64,000 bases of DNA from Achromobacter xylosoxidans. Its GTDB lineage: Bacteria > Pseudomonadota > Gammaproteobacteria > Burkholderiales > Burkholderiaceae_B. Below, in pieces: positions 46,600 through 55,466 of this stretch. How positions within the stretch are numbered: position 1 is the first letter of the stretch; every line of letters starts with the position of its first letter. The stretch spans positions 1,860,001 through 1,924,000 of the forward strand of contig NZ_LN831029.1 in assembly GCF_001457475.1 (NCBI RefSeq). Reading direction: 5' to 3'. A program made the position numbers and the translations under genes. The notes under the pieces are model-generated. The model was not told the origin of the DNA. It ran no database searches and saw nothing but the letters and a program-made list of their open reading frames with translations.

Positions 46600-47892
46600 A
46601 TGACCATTTCCCAGCAAGCCTTCCTGCGCGACGCGATGCGCCGCCTGAACCTCACGCGCGATGTGTTCGCCACCCGGATCGGCGTCAAGCGCCGGGCCCT
46701 GGATACGTGGCTGCTGCCGGAAGGATCGCAGGAATTCCGCGCCATGCCTGAAGTGGTGCAGCGCTTCGTCAGCGAAATCGTGCAGAACGGCGTGCTGCTC
46801 GAAAAATATACGCAAAGCGTACAAGAAGGGCCGCTGCGTGAACGCATCGCGGTGGAAGGCAAGCATCAACTGCTGTCGGTGGACCAGTTCACCCGGGAAT
46901 CGGTGGAAGACCTGTTCCGTGTGGCCGACATGATGCAACCCATCGCGCGCCGCCAGAAGGTCTCGCGCGTGCTGGAAGGCGCAGTGCTGGGCAACCTGTT
47001 CTTCGAGGCCAGCACGCGCACCCGCGTCAGCTTCGGCTCGGCCTTCTGCCGCCTGGGCGGCTCGGTGTGCGACACCACGGGCTTCACGTTTTCGTCGATG
47101 GCGAAGGGCGAATCCATCTACGACACCAGCCGCGTCATGAGCGGCTACGTCGATGCGATGGTGATCCGCCACCCCGACCAGGGTTCGGTCGCGGAATTCG
47201 CGCGCGCCACCAACATCCCGGTGGTCAACGGCGGCGACGGCCCGGGCGAGCATCCCAGCCAGGCCCTGCTGGACCTGTACACGATCCTGACCGAGTTCTC
47301 GCGCCTGGGCAAGCTGCTCGACGGCGCGCACATCGCCATGGTGGGCGACCTGAAATACGGGCGCACGGTGCATTCGCTGATCAAGCTGATGGCGCTCTAC
47401 AAGAACGTCAAGTTTTCGCTGGTGTCGCCCAAGGGACTGGAAATGCCGTCCTACATCGTCGAGCAGGCCAGCCGCAACGGCAACATCATCGAGCAGAAGA
47501 GTTCGTTGGCCGAAGGCCTTGCCGGCGCGGACGTGATCTACGCCACGCGCGTGCAGAAGGAGCGCTTCGCCAACGAAGAGAACGAAGGCTATACGCCCGA
47601 CTTCCAGATCAACCGCGCCATCATCGACGCCTATTGCGGTCCGGACACCATCGTCATGCACCCGCTGCCGCGCGACAGCCGGCCGGGCGCCAACGACCTC
47701 AGCGTGGACCTGAACCACGATCCGCGCCTGGCGATCTTCCGCCAGACCGACAACGGTATTCCCATCCGCATGGCCATCTTCGCGGTGCTGCTGGGCGTGG
47801 AAGGGCTGGTGCAGCACTCGCTGCGCGATGTGACCTGGCAGCACCCGTCGCACATCGGTCCGGACGACTCGGTGTTCCACGGCCTGGAATAA
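46600..47892 (+). CDS. pyrB: Aspartate carbamoyltransferase with N-terminal helix-turn-helix extension
   Basis: The C-terminal 330 or so of 430 residues are a complete ATCase catalytic chain: carbamoyl-phosphate loop STRTR (138-142), GEHPSQALLDLYTI, and HPLPR (354-358). It makes carbamoyl-aspartate in pyrimidine synthesis. The first 80 residues (LTRDVFATRIGVKRRALDTWLLPEG...) resemble a helix-turn-helix and have no counterpart in the 310-residue E. coli chain. Such longer ATCases are known from betaproteobacteria but their N-terminal role is unclear. No PyrI or dihydroorotase-like partner is adjacent. The start ATG at 46600 follows GGACC, a weak ribosome-binding site. Confidence 0.92.
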   Translation: MTISQQAFLRDAMRRLNLTRDVFATRIGVKRRALDTWLLPEGSQEFRAMPEVVQRFVSEIVQNGVLLEKYTQSVQEGPLRERIAVEGKHQLLSVDQFTRESVEDLFRVADMMQPIARRQKVSRVLEGAVLGNLFFEASTRTRVSFGSAFCRLGGSVCDTTGFTFSSMAKGESIYDTSRVMSGYVDAMVIRHPDQGSVAEFARATNIPVVNGGDGPGEHPSQALLDLYTILTEFSRLGKLLDGAHIAMVGDLKYGRTVHSLIKLMALYKNVKFSLVSPKGLEMPSYIVEQASRNGNIIEQKSSLAEGLAGADVIYATRVQKERFANEENEGYTPDFQINRAIIDAYCGPDTIVMHPLPRDSRPGANDLSVDLNHDPRLAIFRQTDNGIPIRMAIFAVLLGVEGLVQHSLRDVTWQHPSHIGPDDSVFHGLE

Positions 47893-48022
47893 GGCGTCCG
47901 CGGGCCGCGCGGCGGTGTGGTCATGACGGCCGCCGCCGGCGATTTCAAGCATAATCCGCGCTGGTTTTTCCCGTCGCGTGCCGCTCCAGGGCACGCCGTG
48001 GAATCTTCGGTCGGATGGTCTT

Positions 48023-49435
48023 ATGTCTTCGAGCAGTCGCGCAGTCCCGTCTTCCCCTGATCCCGCCGGGCAGGCGTGCTACCTCAGCGCTTCCAATGCC
48101 CAGGCCTGGCAGGCGGTCTATTCCTCGGTCGATGCCTATACCCGCGGCCAGGTTGCCGCGGTGGTGTCCGACAGCGCCAACGAACTGGTCGACGCCTTTT
48201 ATTCCACGCTGCTGGCCGATGCCGAGGCGGGGCCGCGCCTGTCCCACGAGATCGTTTCCACGCGCCTGCACAAAGGCATGAAGGGCTGGCTCAAGGGCCT
48301 GCTGTGCGTGCGCGAGCAGGGCGACATCGCGGCGTTGATGGCGACCCAGAAAAAAGTGGGCGAAGTCCATGCGCGCGTGCATATCCCGATCCACCTGGTG
48401 ATGGCCGGCGCCCGCATTCTGAAAAATGAGATCGCCCAGCGACTGCGCGCCAGCGATCTGGATGGCATGGCTGCGTCGATCGCGACCCAGTACGTCTGCA
48501 ACCTGTTCGACCTGGCGATCGAGCAGATGAGCCGCGCGTTCATGCGCGACATCAACCGCGGCGCCCGCAACGACGAGGCCTATCGCTTGTTCGCGTTGGG
48601 GCAGAACATATCGACCGAGCGCGAGCGCCAGCGGGCCGCGTTGCTCGAATGGAGCCAGGCGGTGCTGATCGGCCTGCACTATCGCGCCCCCGAGCAGGTG
48701 CTGCCGCGGCTGGCCGCTTCCGAGTTCGGCCTGTGGCTGCAACACAAGGGCGGGGTGCTGTTCGAGAGCGCGCCCGCGCTGGGACAGATCATCGAGGCAG
48801 TGGCGCGGCTCGACGACGTGGTGCTGCCACGCCTGCTGCAGGGCAGCCCCGAGTCGCTGCCGGACCAGGTGCGCGAACTGCAGGAACTGGTGGCGCGCAT
48901 CAAGCATCTGCTCAACGGCCTGTTCGACATGGTGGCCGAGATCGAAAGCGGCAGCGATCCCCTCACCAATGTGCTCAACCGCCGCTTCCTGCCGTCGGTG
49001 ATCGGCCGCGAGATCCTGATCGCCACGCGCGAGCATTCGACCTTCTCGGTATTGCTGCTGGACATTGATCACTTCAAGGCCATCAATGACAGTCATGGCC
49101 ACGCTGGCGGCGACCAGGTGCTGCGGCAATTCGCCGAAGTCGTGCACCAGTCCTGTCGTTCCAGTGATTTCGTGTTCCGCTATGGCGGCGAGGAATTCCT
49201 GGTGGTGCTGGTGGACACGGCGCGCGAGGCGGCGCTGGCCGCGGCCGAGAAACTGGGCGGAGAAATCCGCCGCCACGCCTTTGCCATTCCGGAAGCGGGC
49301 AGCCTGCGGATCACCGCCAGCATCGGCGTGGCGACCTTCGACGGCCATCCGGACTACGCCTACCTGATCGATCGGGCCGACAAGGCCTTGTACCAGGCCA
49401 AGCAGGCGGGGCGCGACCGCAGCGTCGCCGGCTAG
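48023..49435 (+). CDS. Globin-coupled sensor diguanylate cyclase (BpeGReg-like)
   Basis: The 470-residue protein combines a heme globin sensor, a middle helical domain and a GGDEF domain. In the globin part Y60 (DAFYSTLL) and H116 (VHARVHIP) lie 56 residues apart, as do the distal Tyr43 and proximal His99 of Bordetella BpeGReg, so the oxygen-binding pocket looks intact. The catalytic loop is GGEEF (388-392), and the product-inhibition I-site RSSD (379-382) sits five residues before it. Oxygen binding would set c-di-GMP synthesis and thereby biofilm or motility behaviour. The start at 48023 has no strong ribosome-binding site. The gene is single, convergent with rdgC. Confidence 0.95.
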   Translation: MSSSSRAVPSSPDPAGQACYLSASNAQAWQAVYSSVDAYTRGQVAAVVSDSANELVDAFYSTLLADAEAGPRLSHEIVSTRLHKGMKGWLKGLLCVREQGDIAALMATQKKVGEVHARVHIPIHLVMAGARILKNEIAQRLRASDLDGMAASIATQYVCNLFDLAIEQMSRAFMRDINRGARNDEAYRLFALGQNISTERERQRAALLEWSQAVLIGLHYRAPEQVLPRLAASEFGLWLQHKGGVLFESAPALGQIIEAVARLDDVVLPRLLQGSPESLPDQVRELQELVARIKHLLNGLFDMVAEIESGSDPLTNVLNRRFLPSVIGREILIATREHSTFSVLLLDIDHFKAINDSHGHAGGDQVLRQFAEVVHQSCRSSDFVFRYGGEEFLVVLVDTAREAALAAAEKLGGEIRRHAFAIPEAGSLRITASIGVATFDGHPDYAYLIDRADKALYQAKQAGRDRSVAG

Positions 49436-49439
49436 TTGC

Positions 49440-49561
49440 CCCCCCGAGGGGGGGCGTTTTCATCTTGAGGCGGCTCGGCGATGAAGGAAGCCCCCACGCC
49501 GCGCCTTCGGCTTGCTGCCCCCCAAGGGGGCGTTTTCATCTTGAGGCGGCTCGGCGATGAA
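49440..49561. repeat. Dispersed convergent-junction repeat, one and a half copies
   Basis: A 36-bp block starting GGGGGCGTTTTCATC is repeated exactly at 49450-49485 and 49526-49561. Between the blocks lies CCCCCACGCCGCGCC, then TTCGGCTTGCTG, a C-run and an A-G run. This is the reverse complement of the arrangement at 10298-10380 and shares the CAGCAAGC/GGCGTGG core of the 6853-7012 repeat. It lies between the convergent dgc and rdgC genes. Confidence 0.85.
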
Positions 49562-49587
49562 AAAGGCCGCCTCTTGCGAAGGCGGCC
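49560..49587 (-). terminator. Intrinsic terminator of rdgC
   Basis: On the minus strand GGCCGCC and GGCGGCC (49565-49571 and 49581-49587) form a 7-bp stem followed by a T-run (As at 49560-49564 on the plus strand). It is 24 bp past the rdgC stop. Confidence 0.85.
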
Positions 49588-49610
49588 TGTGTCGGCGAGG
49601 CTGGCTGCGT

Positions 49611-50510
49611 TCAGATCTTCTTTTCGCCGCCCAGCGCCTCGACCAGCTCGGCCAGCATCTTGGCCAGTTCACCGGTCATGAGCATCATGTCGGAGTCGAA
49701 CTTCTCGTCGTCGTTGGTGGCGACGGTGTCGTTGCCTTCCTTGAGCACGTCCAGCGGCGCGACGCGCTTGACGTCCAGGCCTTCGGTCAGCACGAACGAA
49801 ATGCGGTCGGCCCAGGTCATGGCCAGGCGCGTGCACTGCTTGCCCGACTGGATGTGGCGGCGCACGTCGTCGGCGTCGATCGAGTGCTTGACGTAGCGGA
49901 TGGCCGCGCCGCTTTCACCGGACGAACGCAGCTCGGTGTCCTGGTCGATGCTGAAGTTGCTCGGCGCTTCGTCTTCCGCCAGCCAGCCGGTCATCGCGGA
50001 GGCGGGCGACTGCGCCACGTACAGGTTTTCGAGCGGGAACGGGTCCACGCACTTGGCCAAAAGGCCGATGACTTCATCGGCCTTGGCCGAGGCGGCGGCG
50101 TCGATCACCAGCCAGTGGTTCTGCGGGTCGATCCACACGCGAGTGTCGCGGTACACGCTGAAGGCGCGCGGCAGCAGTTCGTCGGTGACGCGCTCCTTGA
50201 TTTCCTTCATCTGCTTGCGGCCCGGCTTGTAGCCTTGCTGCTCTTCGATTTCCTGGGCGCGCGCCTTGGCGACCTGGTTGACGACGGTGCTGGGCAGCAG
50301 CTTTTTCTCGGCGCGCAGATTCAGCAGGATCTGCCCGCCCACGACGTGGGCCAGCCCGCCGTTTTCGCGCGGCGGGACCCAGCCCAGGCTTTGCATTTCG
50401 AGGTTGTTGCCGGCCTGGTAGGCATGCCGCGCAAGCGTTTCTTCAAGCTGCTCGCCGGTCAGCGTCCACGGCGAGGAGAGACGGTAAATCTTGAGATTCT
50501 TGAACCACAT
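49611..50510 (-). CDS. rdgC: Recombination-associated protein RdgC
   Basis: The 299-residue protein begins [17 protein letters not shown] and has the conserved [43 protein letters not shown] and [26 protein letters not shown]. This matches RdgC, a ring-shaped DNA-binding protein that limits RecA loading. The length is typical. The acidic C-terminus is intact. The 151 bp to the next gene upstream hold its promoter; no clear box was found. A terminator and repeat lie downstream. Confidence 0.96.
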   Translation of the reverse strand: MWFKNLKIYRLSSPWTLTGEQLEETLARHAYQAGNNLEMQSLGWVPPRENGGLAHVVGGQILLNLRAEKKLLPSTVVNQVAKARAQEIEEQQGYKPGRKQMKEIKERVTDELLPRAFSVYRDTRVWIDPQNHWLVIDAAASAKADEVIGLLAKCVDPFPLENLYVAQSPASAMTGWLAEDEAPSNFSIDQDTELRSSGESGAAIRYVKHSIDADDVRRHIQSGKQCTRLAMTWADRISFVLTEGLDVKRVAPLDVLKEGNDTVATNDDEKFDSDMMLMTGELAKMLAELVEALGGEKKI

Positions 50511-50661
50511 GAGCGTCGGCCAAAAGGGTTGATTCTATACGACGCGGACCGCTTTGCCGTAGCGGCGCAATACGATGGGGCCAGGCGACACGTTCTGTCA
50601 CTGACAGGGGGACGGCCTTGCGGTAATGTCCGCGACATCCCCGTGCAATAGGAGAAGAAGC

Positions 50662-50871
50662 ATGAAGATCGTCGGCGCCATCCTGATCGTGCTGGGCATT
50701 GCCGCCCTGGCCTACAAGGGCTTCAGCTACAAGTCCGAGGAAACCGTGCTGCAGGTCGGCTCGGTCAAGGCCACGGCCGAGACCGAGAAGTCCGTGCCAA
50801 TTCCGATGTGGGCCGGTATTGCCGCGATCGTGGCCGGCGTGCTGGTCATCGGGGTCGGCATGCGCCGTTGA
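50662..50871 (+). CDS. Small two-span membrane protein (DUF3185-like)
   Basis: The 69-residue protein has two hydrophobic segments (2-17 and 49-66) connected by a charged loop with GSVKATAETEKSVPIP. The pattern MKIVGAILIVLGIAALAYKGFSY resembles small DUF3185-type membrane proteins found near stress genes. GGAGAAG lies just before the start. A terminator follows 24 bp after the stop. Function is unknown. Confidence 0.75.
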   Translation: MKIVGAILIVLGIAALAYKGFSYKSEETVLQVGSVKATAETEKSVPIPMWAGIAAIVAGVLVIGVGMRR

Positions 50872-50894
50872 GGCGCATCCCCCGGAAAACCGGA

Positions 50895-50919
50895 GGCGGC
50901 CATCGCGGCCGCCTTTTTT
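50895..50919 (+). terminator. Intrinsic terminator of the small membrane-protein gene
   Basis: GGCGGCC-atcgc-GGCCGCC followed by six Ts, 24 bp after the stop codon. Confidence 0.88.
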
Positions 50920-50938
50920 GCGCCGGCGTCAGCCACCG

Positions 50939-51120
50939 CAAAAAAAAGCGGCCCGGCTCAATAAAGGCCGGGCCGGTACGGGAGCACACAATACCGCGTC
51001 ATAAAAGGCTCGCGGGGAACGCGGTATCGGTGTCAGAACACTAGCCCTGCAACCGCCTGGCAGGGGGATCAATCGCCGGGCGATGAGGCGCAAGGCCGTA
51101 ATCTGAGGCGCCAGTCTAAC
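50939..51120 (-). ncRNA. Candidate minus-strand small RNA
   Basis: On the minus strand several hairpins lie in series and end in an intrinsic terminator: GCCGGGCC/GGCCCGGC (50950-50974) followed by a run of at least eight Ts. Upstream in transcript order are ATACCGCGT/ACGCGGTAT (50990-51027), CCCTGC/GCAGGG (51045-51065) and ATCGCC/GGCGAT (51072-51084). No reading frame with protein features exists. The MFS transporter upstream has its own terminator at 51229-51251, so a separate transcript would be needed. No confident promoter was found. The rest of the 427-bp gap (51121-51228 and 51252-51298) shows no further signal. Confidence 0.4.
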
Positions 51121-51228
51121 GGCGGGGGTCTGACAGCGTCCTGAATCAGGATTGCGCATCGCGTGTCCGCGGTCCATCCAGGCCCGGTCGTTGCCAGGCT
51201 GGACGGCCGGCGAGGATTTCGGCGCAAA

Positions 51229-51251
51229 AAAAAAGCTCCCAGGGGAGCTTT
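51229..51251 (-). terminator. Intrinsic terminator of the MFS transporter gene
   Basis: On the minus strand AAAGCTCC / GGAGCTTT is followed by a run of nine Ts (As on the plus strand at 51226-51234). It lies about 50 bp after the transporter stop. Confidence 0.85.
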
Positions 51252-51298
51252 TGAAAGGCCGGGCAGGCGCAGCAGTCCCGCCCGGCGGGGGATGGTCG

Positions 51299-52975
51299 TT
51301 AAGCGTTGATGTCGTTGTCCTTGGACTCGCGCACGAAGAGCGTGCCGATGACCAGGGTCATGACCGCGATGATGATCGGGTACCACAGGCCATCGTAGAT
51401 GTTGCCGGTGGCGGCCACCACGGCGAAGGCGACCGGGGGCAGGAAGCCGCCGAACCAGCCGTTGCCGATGTGGTACGGCAGGCTCATCGAGGTGTAGCGG
51501 ATGCGGGTCGGGAACATTTCCACCAGCATGGCCGCGATCGGGCCGTACACCATGGTCACGTAGATCACCAGGATGGTCAGCAGCACGACGACCATGACGT
51601 TGTTGCTCTGCGCCGGATCGGCCTTGGCCGGGTAGCCGTGGCTGCGGATCGCGGTCGTCAGGGCCTTGTCCAGCTCGGCGGCCTTGGCCTTGAAGTCGGC
51701 CGGGGCCATGCCCTTGCCGTCGAACGAGGCGAATTCGTCGCTGCCGATCTTGACCTTGGCCACCGAGCCGGCCGGGGCCGCCTCGTTCTTGTAGTTCACC
51801 GAGTTGCGCGCCATGAACGACTTGACCACGTCGCAGGAGCTGGTGAACGAAGCAGTGCCCACCGGGTTGAACTGGAACGAGCAGGTGGACGGGTCGGCGA
51901 TGACCGTGACCGGCGCGCTGGCCTGCGCCTTTTCGAGCGCGGGGTTGGCGAAGTGCGTCAGGCCCTGGAAGATCGGGAAGTAGGTTGCGGCGGCGATCAG
52001 GCAGCCCGCCATGATGATGGGCTTGCGGCCGATCTTGTCAGACAGCGCGCCGAAGATCACGAAGAACGGCGTGCCGATCAGCAGCGCGATCGCGATCATG
52101 ATGTTGGCGGTGTTGGCGTCGACCTTCAGCGTCTGCGTCAGGAAGAACAGCGCGTAGAACTGGCCGGTGTACCAGACCACGGCCTGGCCGGCGGTCAGGC
52201 CCAGCAGCGCCAGCAGCACGACCTTCAGGTTCTTCCACTGGCCGAACGATTCGGCGATGGGAGCCTTCGAGCCCTTGCCTTCATCCTTCATGCGCTGGAA
52301 GGTCGGCGACTCGTTCAATTGCAGGCGGATCCACACCGAGATGCCCAGCAGCACGACCGAGATCAGGAACGGAATGCGCCAGCCCCAGGCCTTGAAGTCG
52401 TCCTCGCCCATGAAGGTGCGGATGCCCAGGATCACCAGCAGCGACAGGAACAGGCCGAGCGTGGCGGTGGTCTGGATCCACGACGTGTAGAAGCCGCGGC
52501 GGCCGTGCGGCGCGTGCTCGGCGACGTAGGTCGCGGCGCCGCCGTACTCGCCGCCCAGCGCCAGGCCTTGCAGCAGGCGCAGGACGATCAGGATGGCGGG
52601 CGCGGCCAGGCCGATACTGGCGTAGCTGGGCAGCACGCCCACCAGGAAGGTGGACAGGCCCATGATCACGATGGTGACCAGGAAGGTGTATTTACGTCCG
52701 ACCAGGTCGCCCAGGCGGCCGAACACCAGCGCGCCGAAAGGGCGCACCGCGAAACCGGCGGCGAAGGCCAGCAGCGCGAAGATGAAGCCGGCCGTGGGGT
52801 TCACGCCGGAGAAGAAGTGCTGGGCGATGATGGCGGCCAGCGAACCGTAAAGATAAAAGTCGTACCACTCGAACACCGTGCCCAGCGACGAGGCAAAGAT
52901 GACGCGGCGTTCATCCTTGGTCATCGGGCGCGGATTCGCGGATGGACCGCGACCTGCCATGGTAGTTGTGCTCAT
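51299..52975 (-). CDS. MHS-family MFS transporter with large internal loop
   Basis: The 558-residue protein starts with the metabolite:H+ symporter opening SSLGTVFEWYDFYLYGSL and has the loop-2 motif GRLGDLVGRKYTF and LRLLQGLALGGEYGGAATYVAEHAP. It is a proton-coupled importer of small organic acids such as shikimate, proline or carboxylates. Between the seventh and ninth membrane segments it has about 120 extra residues (338-458) containing two cysteines and many Lys. Usual members of about 430-450 residues lack this insert. The start has GGAG upstream. A TctDE-like two-component system is encoded upstream on the same strand and may regulate it. Confidence 0.88.
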   Translation of the reverse strand: MSTTTMAGRGPSANPRPMTKDERRVIFASSLGTVFEWYDFYLYGSLAAIIAQHFFSGVNPTAGFIFALLAFAAGFAVRPFGALVFGRLGDLVGRKYTFLVTIVIMGLSTFLVGVLPSYASIGLAAPAILIVLRLLQGLALGGEYGGAATYVAEHAPHGRRGFYTSWIQTTATLGLFLSLLVILGIRTFMGEDDFKAWGWRIPFLISVVLLGISVWIRLQLNESPTFQRMKDEGKGSKAPIAESFGQWKNLKVVLLALLGLTAGQAVVWYTGQFYALFFLTQTLKVDANTANIMIAIALLIGTPFFVIFGALSDKIGRKPIIMAGCLIAAATYFPIFQGLTHFANPALEKAQASAPVTVIADPSTCSFQFNPVGTASFTSSCDVVKSFMARNSVNYKNEAAPAGSVAKVKIGSDEFASFDGKGMAPADFKAKAAELDKALTTAIRSHGYPAKADPAQSNNVMVVVLLTILVIYVTMVYGPIAAMLVEMFPTRIRYTSMSLPYHIGNGWFGGFLPPVAFAVVAATGNIYDGLWYPIIIAVMTLVIGTLFVRESKDNDINA

Positions 52976-53284
52976 GATGTCTCCTCGATTTTTCTGGCCG
53001 GCGGTTTTCCGCCGTGCTTGACCCTCCGCCGGCGGGGCCGACATCGAGCTACCGCAAGGTTGGAACGCCAGGCTGACGGGGTTCTGACGAGACCCTTACC
53101 TGAATCTTAAAATTGAAACAAAAAGTAATTTTCCCCTGGGGAGCTAGGGATAGTCCTAGGGACGGAGTGGGGAACCTTGCCTCGCCGGGCGCGAACCTGC
53201 CATGCGAAGAATGGGTCGGCAAGATGGGGCGTGCGCCTGTGCGCAAGGGGGAGCGTTGCATGGCGCCCGCGCGCCACGGCAGCC
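52976..53284. other. 309-bp gap upstream of the MFS gene with inverted repeat
   Basis: The AT-rich middle contains AAAATT (53109-53114) and AATTTT (53127-53132) 12 bp apart and CTAGGGA repeated at 53144-53150 and 53156-53162, i.e. 12 bp apart. These could be response-regulator half sites for the TctD-like protein. The region is the probable promoter of the MFS gene. No gene is present. Confidence 0.45.
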
Positions 53285-54799
53285 CTAGTCGCCGAGGTCC
53301 TCGACCGGTTCGGCGTAGAGCGGAAACACCACCCGGATGCGAGTGCCGGGCAGGTCGGAGTGCGGGGTCGGATGGTCGCTGATGAGGACGGTCGCCTGGT
53401 GCTTCTGGGCGATTTCCCGGACGATGGCCAGGCCCAGTCCGCTGCCGTCGGACAGGGTGCCCAGCACGCGGTAGAAGCGGTCGAACACGCGTTCGCGCTC
53501 TTCGAGCGCGATGCCGGGGCCGGAGTCCTCGACTTCCAGCACGGCCTGCCCATCGAGGGCTTGCACGCGCACCGTGATGTGGCCGCCGCGCGGCGTGTAG
53601 CGCAGCGCGTTGTCGACCAGGTTGTTGAGCAGCTCGGCCAGCAGCAGCGGGTTGCCGTTGATCTCGACCGGGGTCTCCGAACCCTCGAAGCCCAGGTCGG
53701 TGCCGAGCGACAGCGCCTGCGGCACCCAGTGCATGGCCTGCTCATAGGCGATGGCGTTCAGGTCGGTGGCGGCCAGCCCGATGGCGCTGGGGTTTTCGGC
53801 CCGCGCCAGGAGCAGCAATTGGTTCACCAGGCGGGTGGCGCGTTCGGAACCGGTCACCAGCTGGCGCAGGCTGGCCTGCATTTCCTCGGGACTGGCGTCG
53901 CGCAGGGCCAGCTCGGCCTGGGTGCGCAGGCCGGCCAGCGGCGTCTTCAGCTGGTGCGCGGCGTCGGCGACGAAGCGGCGCTGCGCCTGCACGTTGGCGG
54001 ACAGGCGGTCGAGCAGGTCGTTCATGGCCGCCACCAGCGGCGCGATCTCGGAGGGCGCGGCGCGTTCGTCGATGGGCGACAGGTCGTCCGGCCGGCGCGC
54101 CCGCAGCCGCTGCTGCAGCGCGTTCAGCGGCGCGACGCCGCGCGACAGGCCGAACCACACCAGCAACACCGCGATCGGCAGCACCACGAACTGCGGAATG
54201 ATCACGCCCTTGATGATGTCGTTGGCCAGCTGGGTGCGCTTTTCCACCGTCTCGGCCACGATCAAGAGCGCCGGCTGGGTATTGGGCAGGTTCAGGTCGA
54301 CCCAGGTGAAGGCCAGGCGCACGCCGAAGCCGCGCAGGGTGTCGTCCTCGTACTGGACTTCGCCGGGGCGCGGCTGGCCAACCGAGGCCGGCAGCGGCAG
54401 GGCGCGGTCGCCGCCCAGGTATTCGCCGCGGCTTCCCAGGGCCAGCCAGAACACGCTGTCGGTTTCATCGGCGCGCAGCACCTCGCGCGCCGGGTCGGTC
54501 ATGCGCAGCACCGCGCGGCCATCCTGGGCATGGACCTGGCGCGTCAGCACGTGCAGGTTGTTGGCCAGCGCGCGGTCGTAGGGCACGTTGGCGATGTTCT
54601 GCGCCACCACATAGGTGATGGCGACGCTCATGGGCCACAAGAGGAACAGTGGCGCCAGCATCCAGTCGAGGATCTCGCCCAGCAGCGAGCGCTGCGGTGG
54701 CGCGAAACTGGGGCCGCGGGCCCCGGCCTGCATCACATCCAGCGCTTCCTGGTTGAGCGCCTCCGGCTGTGGCGGTTCAGCTTGCGAGGTAGGCCGCAC
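53285..54799 (-). CDS. TctE-like sensor histidine kinase
   Basis: The 504-residue kinase has two membrane segments (about residues 46-66 and 205-225) flanking a periplasmic 2CSK-type sensor domain, and a HAMP-like linker. The HisKA domain has H282 in ADAAHQLKTPLAG, and the ATPase domain has NLVDNALRYTP, DSGPGI and GSGLGLAIV motifs. TctE sensors respond to tricarboxylates and turn on carboxylate transporters. Its start overlaps the 3' end of the response-regulator gene by 23 bp, so the two are coupled. The MFS transporter downstream is a plausible target. Confidence 0.92.
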   Translation of the reverse strand: MRPTSQAEPPQPEALNQEALDVMQAGARGPSFAPPQRSLLGEILDWMLAPLFLLWPMSVAITYVVAQNIANVPYDRALANNLHVLTRQVHAQDGRAVLRMTDPAREVLRADETDSVFWLALGSRGEYLGGDRALPLPASVGQPRPGEVQYEDDTLRGFGVRLAFTWVDLNLPNTQPALLIVAETVEKRTQLANDIIKGVIIPQFVVLPIAVLLVWFGLSRGVAPLNALQQRLRARRPDDLSPIDERAAPSEIAPLVAAMNDLLDRLSANVQAQRRFVADAAHQLKTPLAGLRTQAELALRDASPEEMQASLRQLVTGSERATRLVNQLLLLARAENPSAIGLAATDLNAIAYEQAMHWVPQALSLGTDLGFEGSETPVEINGNPLLLAELLNNLVDNALRYTPRGGHITVRVQALDGQAVLEVEDSGPGIALEERERVFDRFYRVLGTLSDGSGLGLAIVREIAQKHQATVLISDHPTPHSDLPGTRIRVVFPLYAEPVEDLGD

Positions 54800-55466
54800 C
54801 CTGGTCCCGTTCGAGGCAATAGCCCAGGCCGCGCACCGTCACGATCTTCACGCCGCTGGGCTCGAGCTTCTTGCGCAGGCGGTGCACGTAGACTTCGATG
54901 GCATTGGTGCTGACTTCCTCGCCCCATTCGCACAGATGGTCCACCAGCTGGGTCTTGCTGACCATGCGGCCGCTGCGGGTCAGCAGGATTTCCAGCAGGC
55001 TGACCTCGCGCGCGGACAGGTCCAGCGTCTGGTCGTCGACCGTGGCCACGCGTCCGGTCTGATCGAACACCAACCGGCCATGCTTGAGCAACGTGGCGCC
55101 GCCGCCCGCGCCGCGGCGGGTCAGGGCGCGCACGCGCGCTTCCAGTTCCGACAGGGCGAAGGGCTTGGCCATGTAGTCGTCGGCGCCCAGGTCCAGCCCC
55201 TTGACGCGCTGCTCGATGCTGTCGGCGGCGGTCAGGATCAGGACAGGCAGGGCGGAATTGCGGGCGCGCAGCCGGCGCAGGACCTCCAGGCCGGCCAGTT
55301 GCGGCAGGCCCAGGTCGAGGATCAGCAGGTCGAAGGCCTGGGCCGCCAGCGCCGAATCGGCCGCCAGGCCGTCGCGGACGGCGTCGACCGCGTAACCGTT
55401 GTGGCGCAACGAGCGTGACAGGCCGTCGGCCAGGATGCTGTCGTCTTCCGCGATCAGGATGCGCAT
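54777..55466 (-). CDS. TctD-like OmpR-family response regulator
   Basis: The 229-residue protein has a receiver domain with acidic cluster E7-D8-D9, phosphorylation site D51 (LILDLGLP) and K101 (AKPF), and an OmpR winged helix (LSAREVSLLEILLTRSGRMVSKTQLVDHLCEW). It is encoded ahead of its kinase. The start at 55466 (MRILIAEDD) gives the standard N-terminus; the ribosome-binding site is weak. It shares a 378-bp intergenic region with recA, which is transcribed away from it. Its likely targets are the sensor operon itself and the downstream MFS transporter. Confidence 0.94.
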   Translation of the reverse strand: MRILIAEDDSILADGLSRSLRHNGYAVDAVRDGLAADSALAAQAFDLLILDLGLPQLAGLEVLRRLRARNSALPVLILTAADSIEQRVKGLDLGADDYMAKPFALSELEARVRALTRRGAGGGATLLKHGRLVFDQTGRVATVDDQTLDLSAREVSLLEILLTRSGRMVSKTQLVDHLCEWGEEVSTNAIEVYVHRLRKKLEPSGVKIVTVRGLGYCLERDQGAAYLAS

